From Akkermansia muciniphila (GTDB taxonomy: Bacteria > Verrucomicrobiota > Verrucomicrobiia > Verrucomicrobiales > V1-33): DNA of 40,969 nucleotides. The stretch spans positions 1-40,969 of the forward strand of contig CALQSQ010000050.1 of the NCBI GenBank assembly GCA_943333275.1, in the 5' to 3' direction. The translations under genes and the position numbers were made by a program. Under the pieces are notes generated by a model. The model did not search any database and was not told the origin of the DNA. It saw only the letters and a list, made by a program, of their open reading frames with translations. This document shows, piece by piece, positions 31,353-39,995 of this stretch (position 1 is its first letter; every line of letters begins with the position of its first letter).

Positions 31353-33710
31353 TTATCGCAGGGTGACGAAATCATTATGGTTCAGCAGCGACCAAATCAA
31401 ATGGGATCGGGCTGTGGATGCCGCATCGCGCCCTTCATCCGGCGGCAGGGCGCTCCATGCACCCAGGGCCTCGAGACTGGCCTTCATTTCCGCATCCCCT
31501 GGCTTGAAACCAAGCAGCACGGAAAATGCCAGATTGATGAAGTCGGCATCTGCGGAGACCTCCGTGGAGAATCGGTCGGCAATTTTCCACGAAGCATCCA
31601 GCACCAGTCGTCCATTTGTCAGGGCCAGGGCCTGTTGGGGCACGATGCTCTGCTCACGTCGGTAGCACTCCTTGACCATGGCCGTATCAAACGACGTCAG
31701 AAAAAGATTCCGGTCATTGTTGGAATGGAAAAAATACAGACTGCGTCGTTTCGATTCTGCCTGGGCCGCAGCCGCGATGGGAGGGCCGCCGCGGGTGGCA
31801 TCCAATTCACCAGTCAACGCCAGCGCGGAATCCCTCACCACTTCCGCATCCAGACGAATGGGGTTCCTTCTCCACCATCGAAGGTTGTCCGGGTCCTTCA
31901 CCGCATTGGCTTCTCCGCCCACCATGGTTGAGGACATGCGATACGTCGTCGAGGTCACAATGAGTTCATGCAGGTGCTTCATGTTCCACCCGCTCGTGAT
32001 CAACTCAGTCGCCAGCCAGTCCAGTAGTTCCGGATGCGTGGGTGGCGTGCCTTTGCGGCCAAAGTCAAATACCGTAGCGACCAGTGGCGTGCCCAGGTGG
32101 TGCATCCAGATTTGATTCACGGCCACTCGCGCCGTCAGGGGATTGCGTGGATCGGTGATCCACGCTGCCAATGCCGTCCGACGGCCGCTGCTCTCCGCAG
32201 GAAAGGCCACGGGAGCATCGTCCTTGGTGGAATCATCAAACCGGGTGGCTGCCCATCTCGCGCCTTCGATTCTGGTGAAAATTTCCCCTGCCTTGACCTC
32301 GGATTCCGAAACAGCTACCGCTTTCGTCAGCGATTCACGCGCCGCCGCCAGTTGTTTTTCCATTTCGTCTTTTTTACCTGGCTCCGCCCGCAAAACGCGT
32401 AGTTCCGCCTCCGCAACCTGGTGTGTCGATTTCGCAACCGACGCGCGTCGTTCCGCCTGAACCGCCACCGCGATTTCGTCGCAGGGCGTTGCCTGCTTGC
32501 GATCTTCCCTGTCCCATTGCGCCCGCGAGGCTGAAATTCGTTTTTGCAAACTTTCCAGTTCTGTCTGGGCCAGGGTCACCAGACTTTCCGCCACCTTCAA
32601 CGCCGCCTGTGCCTCTGGCATCGGGGATTCCACGCCCGCCGGCTTTTCATGGGTTGCCGCGAGTTCCAGGCTTGCTTTCTGCACCTTTTGCCGGGCCGCT
32701 TCCATCATCGACTCCTGAACCCAGGGCCGCCGGGCTGGCTGCCATGCGGAGGCTGTCAGCATGATCGGTTCAACAGTAGGCATGGGTGGAGTGAGAAAAT
32801 CCGGGATGCCGGGTTGCGCTACGACGGACTGATCAGGTTTCGTTTCCTCCCCGCGCACAAAACGGTAGGTCGGCTTGTCCAGCCATCCATCAAAGGCGCG
32901 CGGAATCGAATCAACATCGATGTCCGTCACCCCGGGCAGCATGTCATTCCGAACCTGATACGGTTCGAAAACGGCCCGCATGCGATAGAAGTCCATCTGC
33001 GAGACGGGATCAAATTTGTGATCATGACATTTCGCGCAATTCATCGTGAGCCCCAGAAATCCCTTGCTGACATGCTCCACGGTTTCCTCGAGCCACTGGT
33101 GCCGGTTAAACAGATACCAATTTCTGGCCAGAAACCCCGTGGCCCGTAATTTGTCCAAGTCATCCGGGTGCGATTCATCCGCGGCGAGCATCAGGCGGAC
33201 CATTTCATCATAGGGCAGGTTGGCATTGAGCGATTCCACAATCCAATCCCTCCAGTGCCAGATGTGTTTCTGACTGTTGCGCAACTGGTCGCCCAGTCCC
33301 CACCAGTCACTGTAGCGCCACACGTCCATCCAGTGGCGCGCCCAACGCTCTCCATGCCTCGGATCCGCGAGCAACTGTTGCACGACGCCCTCATACCAGG
33401 ATTCATCCGGTGCAGCCTCAACCCTGGCAACTTCGTCCGGGCCGGGAGGCACACCGATGAGATCAAGGTAAAGCCTGCGCAGGAGGAGGAGGCGCTTGGC
33501 CTCGGGCTGAGGTTGCAAACCCTGCCTCTCATGATGACTGGAGATGAAGGTGTCGATCGGGTTGCGCGCCCATGCGGCCCTCGCAATAGGTGGCAGGGAG
33601 GGGCGGGACGGAGCTTGAAATGCCCAGTGTTCTTCAGCCTGCGCCAACGTTGGAAGGCACATCGCCACCCACACGAGCCAACTGGTGCAACGCTGAAGCC
33701 GACGATTCAT
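31353..33710 (-). CDS. DUF1549/DUF1553 protein (cytochrome-c-like signature)
   Basis: 785 aa with a Sec signal (ending LAQAEEH). DUF1549 follows: [60 protein letters not shown], and a CxxCH heme-like motif C225-AK-C228-H in [20 protein letters not shown]. The middle (about 350-470) is a charged helical coiled-coil region ([20 protein letters not shown]). The C-terminal third is DUF1553: [63 protein letters not shown]-type and [13 protein letters not shown]. Many family members carry an N-terminal cytochrome c domain (PSCyt1); it is absent here. It is encoded 1 bp after the GH32-like gene. It probably works with the DUF1501 protein in the envelope on a surface substrate; the role is unproven. 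Confidence 0.93.
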   Translation of the reverse strand: MNRRLQRCTSWLVWVAMCLPTLAQAEEHWAFQAPSRPSLPPIARAAWARNPIDTFISSHHERQGLQPQPEAKRLLLLRRLYLDLIGVPPGPDEVARVEAAPDESWYEGVVQQLLADPRHGERWARHWMDVWRYSDWWGLGDQLRNSQKHIWHWRDWIVESLNANLPYDEMVRLMLAADESHPDDLDKLRATGFLARNWYLFNRHQWLEETVEHVSKGFLGLTMNCAKCHDHKFDPVSQMDFYRMRAVFEPYQVRNDMLPGVTDIDVDSIPRAFDGWLDKPTYRFVRGEETKPDQSVVAQPGIPDFLTPPMPTVEPIMLTASAWQPARRPWVQESMMEAARQKVQKASLELAATHEKPAGVESPMPEAQAALKVAESLVTLAQTELESLQKRISASRAQWDREDRKQATPCDEIAVAVQAERRASVAKSTHQVAEAELRVLRAEPGKKDEMEKQLAAARESLTKAVAVSESEVKAGEIFTRIEGARWAATRFDDSTKDDAPVAFPAESSGRRTALAAWITDPRNPLTARVAVNQIWMHHLGTPLVATVFDFGRKGTPPTHPELLDWLATELITSGWNMKHLHELIVTSTTYRMSSTMVGGEANAVKDPDNLRWWRRNPIRLDAEVVRDSALALTGELDATRGGPPIAAAAQAESKRRSLYFFHSNNDRNLFLTSFDTAMVKECYRREQSIVPQQALALTNGRLVLDASWKIADRFSTEVSADADFINLAFSVLLGFKPGDAEMKASLEALGAWSALPPDEGRDAASTARSHLIWSLLNHNDFVTLR

Positions 33711-33711
33711 C

Positions 33712-35754
33712 CTACGGATAAATGGATTTCATTTTCCAACTGACCGCCTTCAACACGGTTGTCTCACCGCCGTTGGAGAACAGGGTGATACCCTGATCCT
33801 CGTTCTTATGCTTGTGCACGGCCACGGCCGCCTGACGGTCGTTGGCGAAGACTTCGATCATGCTTTTGTCCAGGAAGATTCTCAATTCCACCGGTTCTCC
33901 GGCCTGGAGGGTAAAGGGTACGCGCAGTTCTCCCAGGCGGAGGATCTGCGCCTCAGGTTCGACAGAAATTGCAAGTCCATTTTTGCCGGCAGCATCGCAG
34001 TGGATCTCGAGGCCAAATTCCTTTGCGCTCGCGGATTGGAACCCCAGTCGGAACTCCCGGACATCCCCTGCCATCGCCGGAACAGGATGACGGGTGCCTG
34101 CGGGCAAGGATGATTTGTTCAGGCTTTGCTCCTCCGCGCGCAAACATTCCAGTTCACGAAGTGGTTTGATGCGCAAAACGCCGTCGTCCGGAAGGGTGAT
34201 TTCCCGGGGGAGCGATTGAATTCCACTCTGGGGATAGCCGAGGTTGCACCACGCCCACATGACCCGCCGCCCGTCCTTTGTCACCAGGCTTTCCGGTGCG
34301 AAGAAATCCCACCCGTGCCAGTTCATTCTTGCATGAAATTGAGGGGTGAATTTTTCGTTCTTCCATTCCCCAAGGTAGTAGCGGCATCCCAGCGTGTGGC
34401 TGATGCAGAGCAGCATGTCCTTGTTTCCAATTTTAAAGAAATTTGGGCAGGAGATGTCCTCATCCGCCTTCACATCCGGCATGTCCTTGGTAAGGAACAA
34501 TCCCAGATAATCCCAACTCTTGAGGTCCGCTGATTTGAACAGCGTGGGCGGCTTGCCGCTGCCGGGCGATCCTCCGGAGAGCGCGTAGTAGGACTCTCCA
34601 TCAATCCACGCATCCGGATCCCAGTTCGCGATTTTACTCCCGTCCTGATCCGGACGGATCTTCGGTTCCAGGACCATGGGTTTGCTCCATTTCTCCAGAT
34701 TGTCATCCTCGGCGATGGCGATCTGATTCCGTCCCGATCCTTCTCCGTGGTAAATGATGGCGGGCCGTCCGTCCCTGGTGAAGAACCCTGTGCCGCTGAA
34801 CATGCCGTGCCCGGTTTTGGTTGGAGTCAAAGTCGTGGAATGCCATTTCCAGTGAACCATGTCCTCGCTGGAGACATGGGCGAAAGCAAAGCCATCCAGA
34901 TGCCGGTAAATGTAATGCAAATGGTAGCGCCCTTTCCAATAAAACGCACAGTTGGGATCGCCCGGCATTCCCTCTCCCGGACCGGGATGTGCCAGGTGAT
35001 AGGTCAGCCAGTCGGCGGGCACTTCCTGCGGCCGGGTCGGGGTTTCGTAAGCAAAGGGGATTTCCCTGCCGGAGGCGCAGGCAAATTCACCGCCGACTCC
35101 ATCGAGAACCAGTTTGCCATCCTCAATCCTGGCTGAGCCAGCGAGTTCTGAAATCAGAAATCGACCCGTGCGATCCCTGGCGTCCCTGTCATCGAAGGTC
35201 CACCATGCCCATGGTTTCAATTCCGAAGCGACATTTGGTTTCAATGCCGCCAGGTCCTCAGCAGTCAGGGGCTGCGCATAGATGCGAGCGTCATCAATGG
35301 CTCCAGCGAAGTGCGACGGATCGTTCTGGCGGCGATGGCGCTTGCCGATGTTCACTCTCGCGGCAGGACCGAACTCCTGCGGTGCCTCCGCCATGGTGTG
35401 CTGCGAGTAGAGTTGTGCGTTGCGGAAGACGGTGACCTGCCTGCCGGAATAGACAATGGCGATTTGGACAAAGGCTTTTGAATCGGCGGCTTCCACCGGG
35501 AAAGCAGCCTGTTCCTTTTGGGATCTTTTCCAGAAGTCGCTGCCCGCCATCCATTTCGCAGGTGCCAGTTCAGCAAAGACGATGGCATCAAAATTGTCCC
35601 GGCCATCATCAATGGTCAGCGCACTGCCACCACGCTGTTCCAGGTTGGCGGGAGCGGCCCAGACCACGAGGGTTTTGTCCAGCAGGGGAGCTTCGGCAGC
35701 TGCGGACGTAAACACTAGGAGCGAAACGACGAAAAGATGGGCGAACAGTTTCAT
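33712..35754 (-). CDS. Secreted LamG plus GH32-like glycosidase
   Basis: 680 aa, Sec signal ending TSAAAEA. Residues about 25-225 are a concanavalin-like LamG domain ending in AGAIDDARIYAQPLTAEDLA. From about 250 a GH32-type five-bladed propeller begins: HPGPGEGMPGDPNCAFYWKG RYHLHYIYR, where D266 matches the nucleophile of WMNDPNG; GMFSGTGFFTRDGRPAIIYH; NWDPDAW (the RDP region, D379); and EDISCPNFFKIG. The GH32 acid/base motif is ECP, but here Ser stands before CP and the only acidic residues are two or three positions earlier (E432, D433). The C-terminal beta sandwich contains FLDKSMIEVFANDRQAA, the GH32 C-domain hallmark. It may hydrolyse fructans or another sugar. One bp separates it from the next gene. 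Confidence 0.88.
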   Translation of the reverse strand: MKLFAHLFVVSLLVFTSAAAEAPLLDKTLVVWAAPANLEQRGGSALTIDDGRDNFDAIVFAELAPAKWMAGSDFWKRSQKEQAAFPVEAADSKAFVQIAIVYSGRQVTVFRNAQLYSQHTMAEAPQEFGPAARVNIGKRHRRQNDPSHFAGAIDDARIYAQPLTAEDLAALKPNVASELKPWAWWTFDDRDARDRTGRFLISELAGSARIEDGKLVLDGVGGEFACASGREIPFAYETPTRPQEVPADWLTYHLAHPGPGEGMPGDPNCAFYWKGRYHLHYIYRHLDGFAFAHVSSEDMVHWKWHSTTLTPTKTGHGMFSGTGFFTRDGRPAIIYHGEGSGRNQIAIAEDDNLEKWSKPMVLEPKIRPDQDGSKIANWDPDAWIDGESYYALSGGSPGSGKPPTLFKSADLKSWDYLGLFLTKDMPDVKADEDISCPNFFKIGNKDMLLCISHTLGCRYYLGEWKNEKFTPQFHARMNWHGWDFFAPESLVTKDGRRVMWAWCNLGYPQSGIQSLPREITLPDDGVLRIKPLRELECLRAEEQSLNKSSLPAGTRHPVPAMAGDVREFRLGFQSASAKEFGLEIHCDAAGKNGLAISVEPEAQILRLGELRVPFTLQAGEPVELRIFLDKSMIEVFANDRQAAVAVHKHKNEDQGITLFSNGGETTVLKAVSWKMKSIYP

Positions 35755-35813
35755 GATTTTTCGAGAGATGCGGCGTGATCCAATCTGCGGTTACTTTTAC
35801 GTGGGACGGAGGA

Positions 35814-38800
35814 TTATTCCTTCAGGATGAGGTAATCAATGCCGAACAATGAGTTGGTGGATGCCGGGTTTTTCCCATGATAATAGACCTTCAGACGGTG
35901 AATGCCCTGCGAGAGTTTTGCGCGTTTGAGTTTGAAGGTCATGGGCGGCATTAGGACGGGATCGAAGAGGTCGACAGCTTCACTGGAAGGATCCTCGTCG
36001 AGCTGAAAACTAAAGGAACCGTAGTCCGCCGCCTTGGAAAGGTGAAGTTGTAGTTCGTACGAGCCCGGCTTTTCCACCGGCACTTCCAGAATCAGTAGAT
36101 CGCCCTTCTCCAATCCGCCCCACCAGACCATCTGGCTGCCTCCGCTCCAGCGGTTGCCGAAAGCAAGCATATTCTGGGGTTCGACCCGGCCGCGAGTGCT
36201 GGATATGATTTTAAGCGATTCTGCCTCAATCGCACCGGGAACCATCATCATGTCGCGAGGCTGCATTGTAAAATCCCAAGCAACTCTCACCGGTTGGTAT
36301 TCGCTGCGGAAACCGTCCGTTCCTTCGGCCCACACATAGATGAATTCATTTTCCTGAATGGCGCTTCGCGGACCAGGCGCGATCATTGCAGTCCAGCATT
36401 GTGCGTCTTTGTTGTAGGTGAGATCGTGCTGCCCCATCCATGTAAAACCCGATTCAAAATACATGACACGCCGGATCTTCTCAGGCGGAAGGTCAAGCGT
36501 GATCCGAAGTTCGGCCGCCGCTCGCAGCGTTACATGATCCATCATCTTCGCTGCGGTCACCTTCGGTCCATCGCCGCCGCGGTATCGAGTCGGAACAGGA
36601 GGCATCAAAGAATGGTTGTAAATCACCCGTTGGCTGGCCTTCATTGGTTCCGGGATCAACCTATCAGTTGAGGCTTCCTCCGGATATAAAAGAAACGGCC
36701 CCATGAAACGGTTGGGATCCATTCTTTTGAGGGAAAGAGTGAGAGTATTGTCCCCGCCGAAATGGACCAGATCGGTAACGTCTGCAAAGGCGCTGCTGGA
36801 AGGATCATCCCAACGCAGTGACTCCACCTTCTGCCCGTTGAGGGTCATTTCGAAATCAACATGCGTCAGAAACGGAATGATCAGCCAGAGACGTGACGGC
36901 CGCTCGCCGATGAAGTTATGGTAACCACCCCCTCCGCGAGTTCTCTGCCAGTTTTCTATTTTCGCGTCCATTTCGGCAAAGTTCATTGGCTTGGCTTTTT
37001 CCAGAAGGTGCCGGACATCCGCGTTAAGCTTGAATGTTGTCTCCAGCTTGAGTTCGGACTGGGCTGCGTGATAGGGAAATTCAAAGCGCTGGCCATCGGC
37101 CTGAATCCAGTTATCCAACTCGCGCACGTAGCTTTCTCCAGTAAACTGTGGCTCCAAACAAATCTCATCCTTCGTTTTCGAAAACTTCTGCTGGATGCCG
37201 TTGACGGTGACGGTCTGCACCGTTTGAGCATCGGCGATCCGGACGCGAATTGGGGCCACCCCTCCCGGCTTGCCAGCGACTCCTTTGATTGAGAGCCCGT
37301 CGCCAGCCTGAACGACTTCTCCTGCCGCGCCGACGAGGACCGGCGTGGTTTGCTTCGTCACGCGTTTCAGTTCAAGCAGCAAACAGCCGTTGGCCGGGAC
37401 CGTGATGCTGGCCTTTTCGCCCAGGGCAAAGATGGATTTGCCGTTGTTATCCAGCACCAGCTTGCTGGGCTCGGAAGGATATAACTCTTCAAACTCGAAA
37501 TCGCCCCCGGTTTGCAAATTGATCTCGTCGCCGACCTCAAACTTGATTTCTGCAGGCCGCGGGTTGCCATTGAAAAGGAAAATAAATCCATGGTCCCCCC
37601 TGATCCGCGAGTAGCCGTCGATGGCACCGGGCTGAACCTGTTCGCCGAAGGGCTCGGTGTCGTTCACATACTCGAAGGTATCTCTGGCCCAACGGGTCCA
37701 TTTTTTGTAGAACTCGGCGAAGCCCGGAACCAGGTCGGATTTGTAGGGAAGAATGGTTGGCATGATGGCACCGGACACGGCCAGCGACGACATCACGGCG
37801 TACGGCCATCCATAGAAATCCCAAGCCTTGATCAACTCGGGATCGAACCCGCCCTCACTAACCCGGTGCGTTAGCGCATGCCCCATCACCGCGGGCGAAA
37901 AGCGGTATCGCATGCTCAGGTTGTTCTGATAACGGAGGCCGTCGGCATTTTGGCGGTCATCGCTGACCTGGTTGTGTCGGGTGCTCACGATGATCGACTG
38001 TTCGTTGAGAACCTCGTGCTGATCCACGTATTTGAGCCCCCAAAGTCCGAAATTCTTGGTGCCGTAAAATCCCTGGATGAACAGACCCGGCTTGGCCGCC
38101 TTCATACGTGCCATCAACTCGACACCCCGCCGCCAGCCCTTGTAGCCGCCCTTGTCCGCAAAATGTCCATGGCTTTCATCGTGACAGTTCATGCCGGAAC
38201 CCAGGCTGGGATCCCAACTCCAGTTGCTCAGGTCGTATTTCTGGATGGTGTTGTTCTGAACTGTGAACCACCACTCGTAAAACTCATCGCAGGCCAGACA
38301 GTTGTCCGGTGCGCGGCGACCGGCGGCATCGCTCTTCTTCCACTCCGGCTGGTCGGGCCGGAAGTTGAGACCGGCGGCATTCCCTTCCCCGCCATGTGCA
38401 GCGCAGCCCATGTAGAAGCCGTAGGAGATCCCCTTCCCTTTCGCGTAATCGCCGATCTGCCGGGCGGGGTGATGGGGATCTTCCGGCAGCACGTCCCAAA
38501 ATGGCTTGTTGGCATCCGGCTTCGAGTAGGGATGCAGCGGTTTGAATATGATCATGTCCCCGCCGATCGCGGCAAAGGTGTCGATGGTTTTGGTGAAGTA
38601 ATCCAGGTCCTTTACAGAGGTCGGCATCTGCGGCAGCGGATGAAAAAACTGATAGTTGATGTTGAGAAACTGCTTCTGCGCGGGCGCCAGGTAATCGAGA
38701 GCAAAGGCACGCAGGGCGCGGGTTTCATTACGGTCGAGCGGTTTGTAACCGGAGGCGTTGGCATTGTAGCGGAAGTCACGGCCGGTGTCCTCGATCATCA

Positions 38801-39467
38801 CCCCGGATTTTTTGTAAACCCCCATGAACTGCGGCTCGCTGGCATAACCCTCGCCGGTTTTCAGGATCAGCGCCGGTTCAAAACTCAGCGAAACGCCCTT
38901 CGTGGAGAGGTCTGCTCTGAAATAGGGATTCTCGATTCCGGTAAATATGCCACCCTTATCGGTGCGGATAAACTCCACGGTTGGCGCCGCAATGAATGTC
39001 ACGTAGTGGATCACTTCGATGGCCGGCCTGGCAAAATCAGTATTGCAAAGAATCAGATTCTTCAGGCGCAACGGAGTCTTGTTGTCGATATTCAATTCCC
39101 TCCGGAAAAAAGCATTTTCACCATCCAGTCTGTAAACAAGATCTGCACTGATGGATGGACCGAATTCGTAGTGGAACACAACACGCTGTTTTTCAGCAGT
39201 GACTCCTGCCGGTTTAAAAGTGGCGGTTGAAAACACGCCCAGATCGGTTTCCAGAGTAAAGGAATCCGAACGGAATGCATACGTTTCGTCCGCGATCCGG
39301 TTTTCGATCATGTTCACCGTCCCATCGGTGGACAATTCCACTCTTAGCTTGGAATTTCCAAGCGAGAGGGGAATGGGCGCGTTCGCCCTTAAGTGCCCGC
39401 CAACTCCGCCGCAAAGCCCCATCACGATGAAGGTGTATCGGGCGAAGGATGGCTTTGGAGCATTCAC
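35814..39467 (-). CDS. Large secreted putative glycosidase with C-terminal carbohydrate-binding domain
   Basis: 1217 aa from a GTG at 39467; this follows the stop of the upstream gene by 12 bp and gives a hydrophobic N-terminus (RYTFIVMGLCGGVGGHLRAN). Residues about 35-270 form a beta-sandwich (LRVELSTDGTVNMIENRIAD) like the N-domain of GH36/GH97 enzymes. Residues about 280-600 look like a TIM barrel: GGDMIIFKPLHPYSKPDANK, ISYGFYMGCAAHGGEGNAAG, and NTIQKYDLSNWSWDPSLGSG where D412 in KYD resembles the GH-D clan nucleophile. D482 in LKYVDQHEV is a candidate acid/base. The C-terminal 150 residues (AIEAESLKIISSTRGRVEPQ, YELQLHLSKAADYGSFSFQL) resemble a carbohydrate-binding beta-sandwich. The enzyme class is uncertain. 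It is in the sugar operon beside GH32. Confidence 0.8.
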   Translation of the reverse strand: MNAPKPSFARYTFIVMGLCGGVGGHLRANAPIPLSLGNSKLRVELSTDGTVNMIENRIADETYAFRSDSFTLETDLGVFSTATFKPAGVTAEKQRVVFHYEFGPSISADLVYRLDGENAFFRRELNIDNKTPLRLKNLILCNTDFARPAIEVIHYVTFIAAPTVEFIRTDKGGIFTGIENPYFRADLSTKGVSLSFEPALILKTGEGYASEPQFMGVYKKSGVMIEDTGRDFRYNANASGYKPLDRNETRALRAFALDYLAPAQKQFLNINYQFFHPLPQMPTSVKDLDYFTKTIDTFAAIGGDMIIFKPLHPYSKPDANKPFWDVLPEDPHHPARQIGDYAKGKGISYGFYMGCAAHGGEGNAAGLNFRPDQPEWKKSDAAGRRAPDNCLACDEFYEWWFTVQNNTIQKYDLSNWSWDPSLGSGMNCHDESHGHFADKGGYKGWRRGVELMARMKAAKPGLFIQGFYGTKNFGLWGLKYVDQHEVLNEQSIIVSTRHNQVSDDRQNADGLRYQNNLSMRYRFSPAVMGHALTHRVSEGGFDPELIKAWDFYGWPYAVMSSLAVSGAIMPTILPYKSDLVPGFAEFYKKWTRWARDTFEYVNDTEPFGEQVQPGAIDGYSRIRGDHGFIFLFNGNPRPAEIKFEVGDEINLQTGGDFEFEELYPSEPSKLVLDNNGKSIFALGEKASITVPANGCLLLELKRVTKQTTPVLVGAAGEVVQAGDGLSIKGVAGKPGGVAPIRVRIADAQTVQTVTVNGIQQKFSKTKDEICLEPQFTGESYVRELDNWIQADGQRFEFPYHAAQSELKLETTFKLNADVRHLLEKAKPMNFAEMDAKIENWQRTRGGGGYHNFIGERPSRLWLIIPFLTHVDFEMTLNGQKVESLRWDDPSSSAFADVTDLVHFGGDNTLTLSLKRMDPNRFMGPFLLYPEEASTDRLIPEPMKASQRVIYNHSLMPPVPTRYRGGDGPKVTAAKMMDHVTLRAAAELRITLDLPPEKIRRVMYFESGFTWMGQHDLTYNKDAQCWTAMIAPGPRSAIQENEFIYVWAEGTDGFRSEYQPVRVAWDFTMQPRDMMMVPGAIEAESLKIISSTRGRVEPQNMLAFGNRWSGGSQMVWWGGLEKGDLLILEVPVEKPGSYELQLHLSKAADYGSFSFQLDEDPSSEAVDLFDPVLMPPMTFKLKRAKLSQGIHRLKVYYHGKNPASTNSLFGIDYLILKE

Positions 39468-39479
39468 TTTGGTGTCGGA

Positions 39480-39995
39480 TCAGGGTGCAGGGATCGCCGC
39501 AGCAGCCGGATCAATGAGGTTGATCTCTGCAGGATCGAGCATCAGATCAACGCGCGAGCCATAAGTCATGCCAGCGATGAATGGGGCGATGATTTCCAGC
39601 ATGGATGGTGGTTGAAAATGAGCGGCCTTGGTGTCCGGGTGGGGTGTGTAAACCCAGCCTTTATACGATTGATTTTTGACGATCAGCCGACATCTTGAGA
39701 AGGAAAAATCCTCGGGTGGGTGGAGGTGGGTCCACTCAACTTGGCGAAAGGTGTGAGTGGGATGTGCCAGATTGAAGCTGAGGGGCGCAATGTCGAGGTT
39801 TAGCGTGCCATCATGAAAGGGTGACAGGTCCAATCCTCGTTCGGCGAAGATGCGGCGCTGCATTTGCAAGGTCCCGGCAGGATAGCGTCGGTCCACTCCG
39901 GTGCCGGACGCCACGCCGTGTCCCCTGACAATGTTTCCCTGAACCCTTTGCCAGGATGCGTCGCCCGTCTTGAGTTCGGAATGAATCGGATTCAT
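39480..39995 (-). CDS. Protein resembling the archaeal CTP-dependent riboflavin kinase fold
   Basis: 171 aa, no signal peptide. The ATG overlaps the permease stop (ATGA), indicating translational coupling. The pattern recalls RibK (DUF120) of archaea: a G-rich first strand GNIVRGHGVASG, then RGLDLSPFHDGTLNLDIAP (RibK: GxxPYPGTLNxxL; the T and N of GTLN, residues 64-66, bind Mg-CTP), a cysteine-bearing strand FSFSRCRLIV, and SMLEIIAPFI (133-140; RibK xxIEIIAP), followed by YGSRVDLML (RibK DGDxVxV). The match is of pattern only. In a sugar operon it could be a kinase or binding protein for a sugar or nucleotide; riboflavin is only one option. The function is not established. Confidence 0.7.
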   Translation of the reverse strand: MNPIHSELKTGDASWQRVQGNIVRGHGVASGTGVDRRYPAGTLQMQRRIFAERGLDLSPFHDGTLNLDIAPLSFNLAHPTHTFRQVEWTHLHPPEDFSFSRCRLIVKNQSYKGWVYTPHPDTKAAHFQPPSMLEIIAPFIAGMTYGSRVDLMLDPAEINLIDPAAAAIPAP

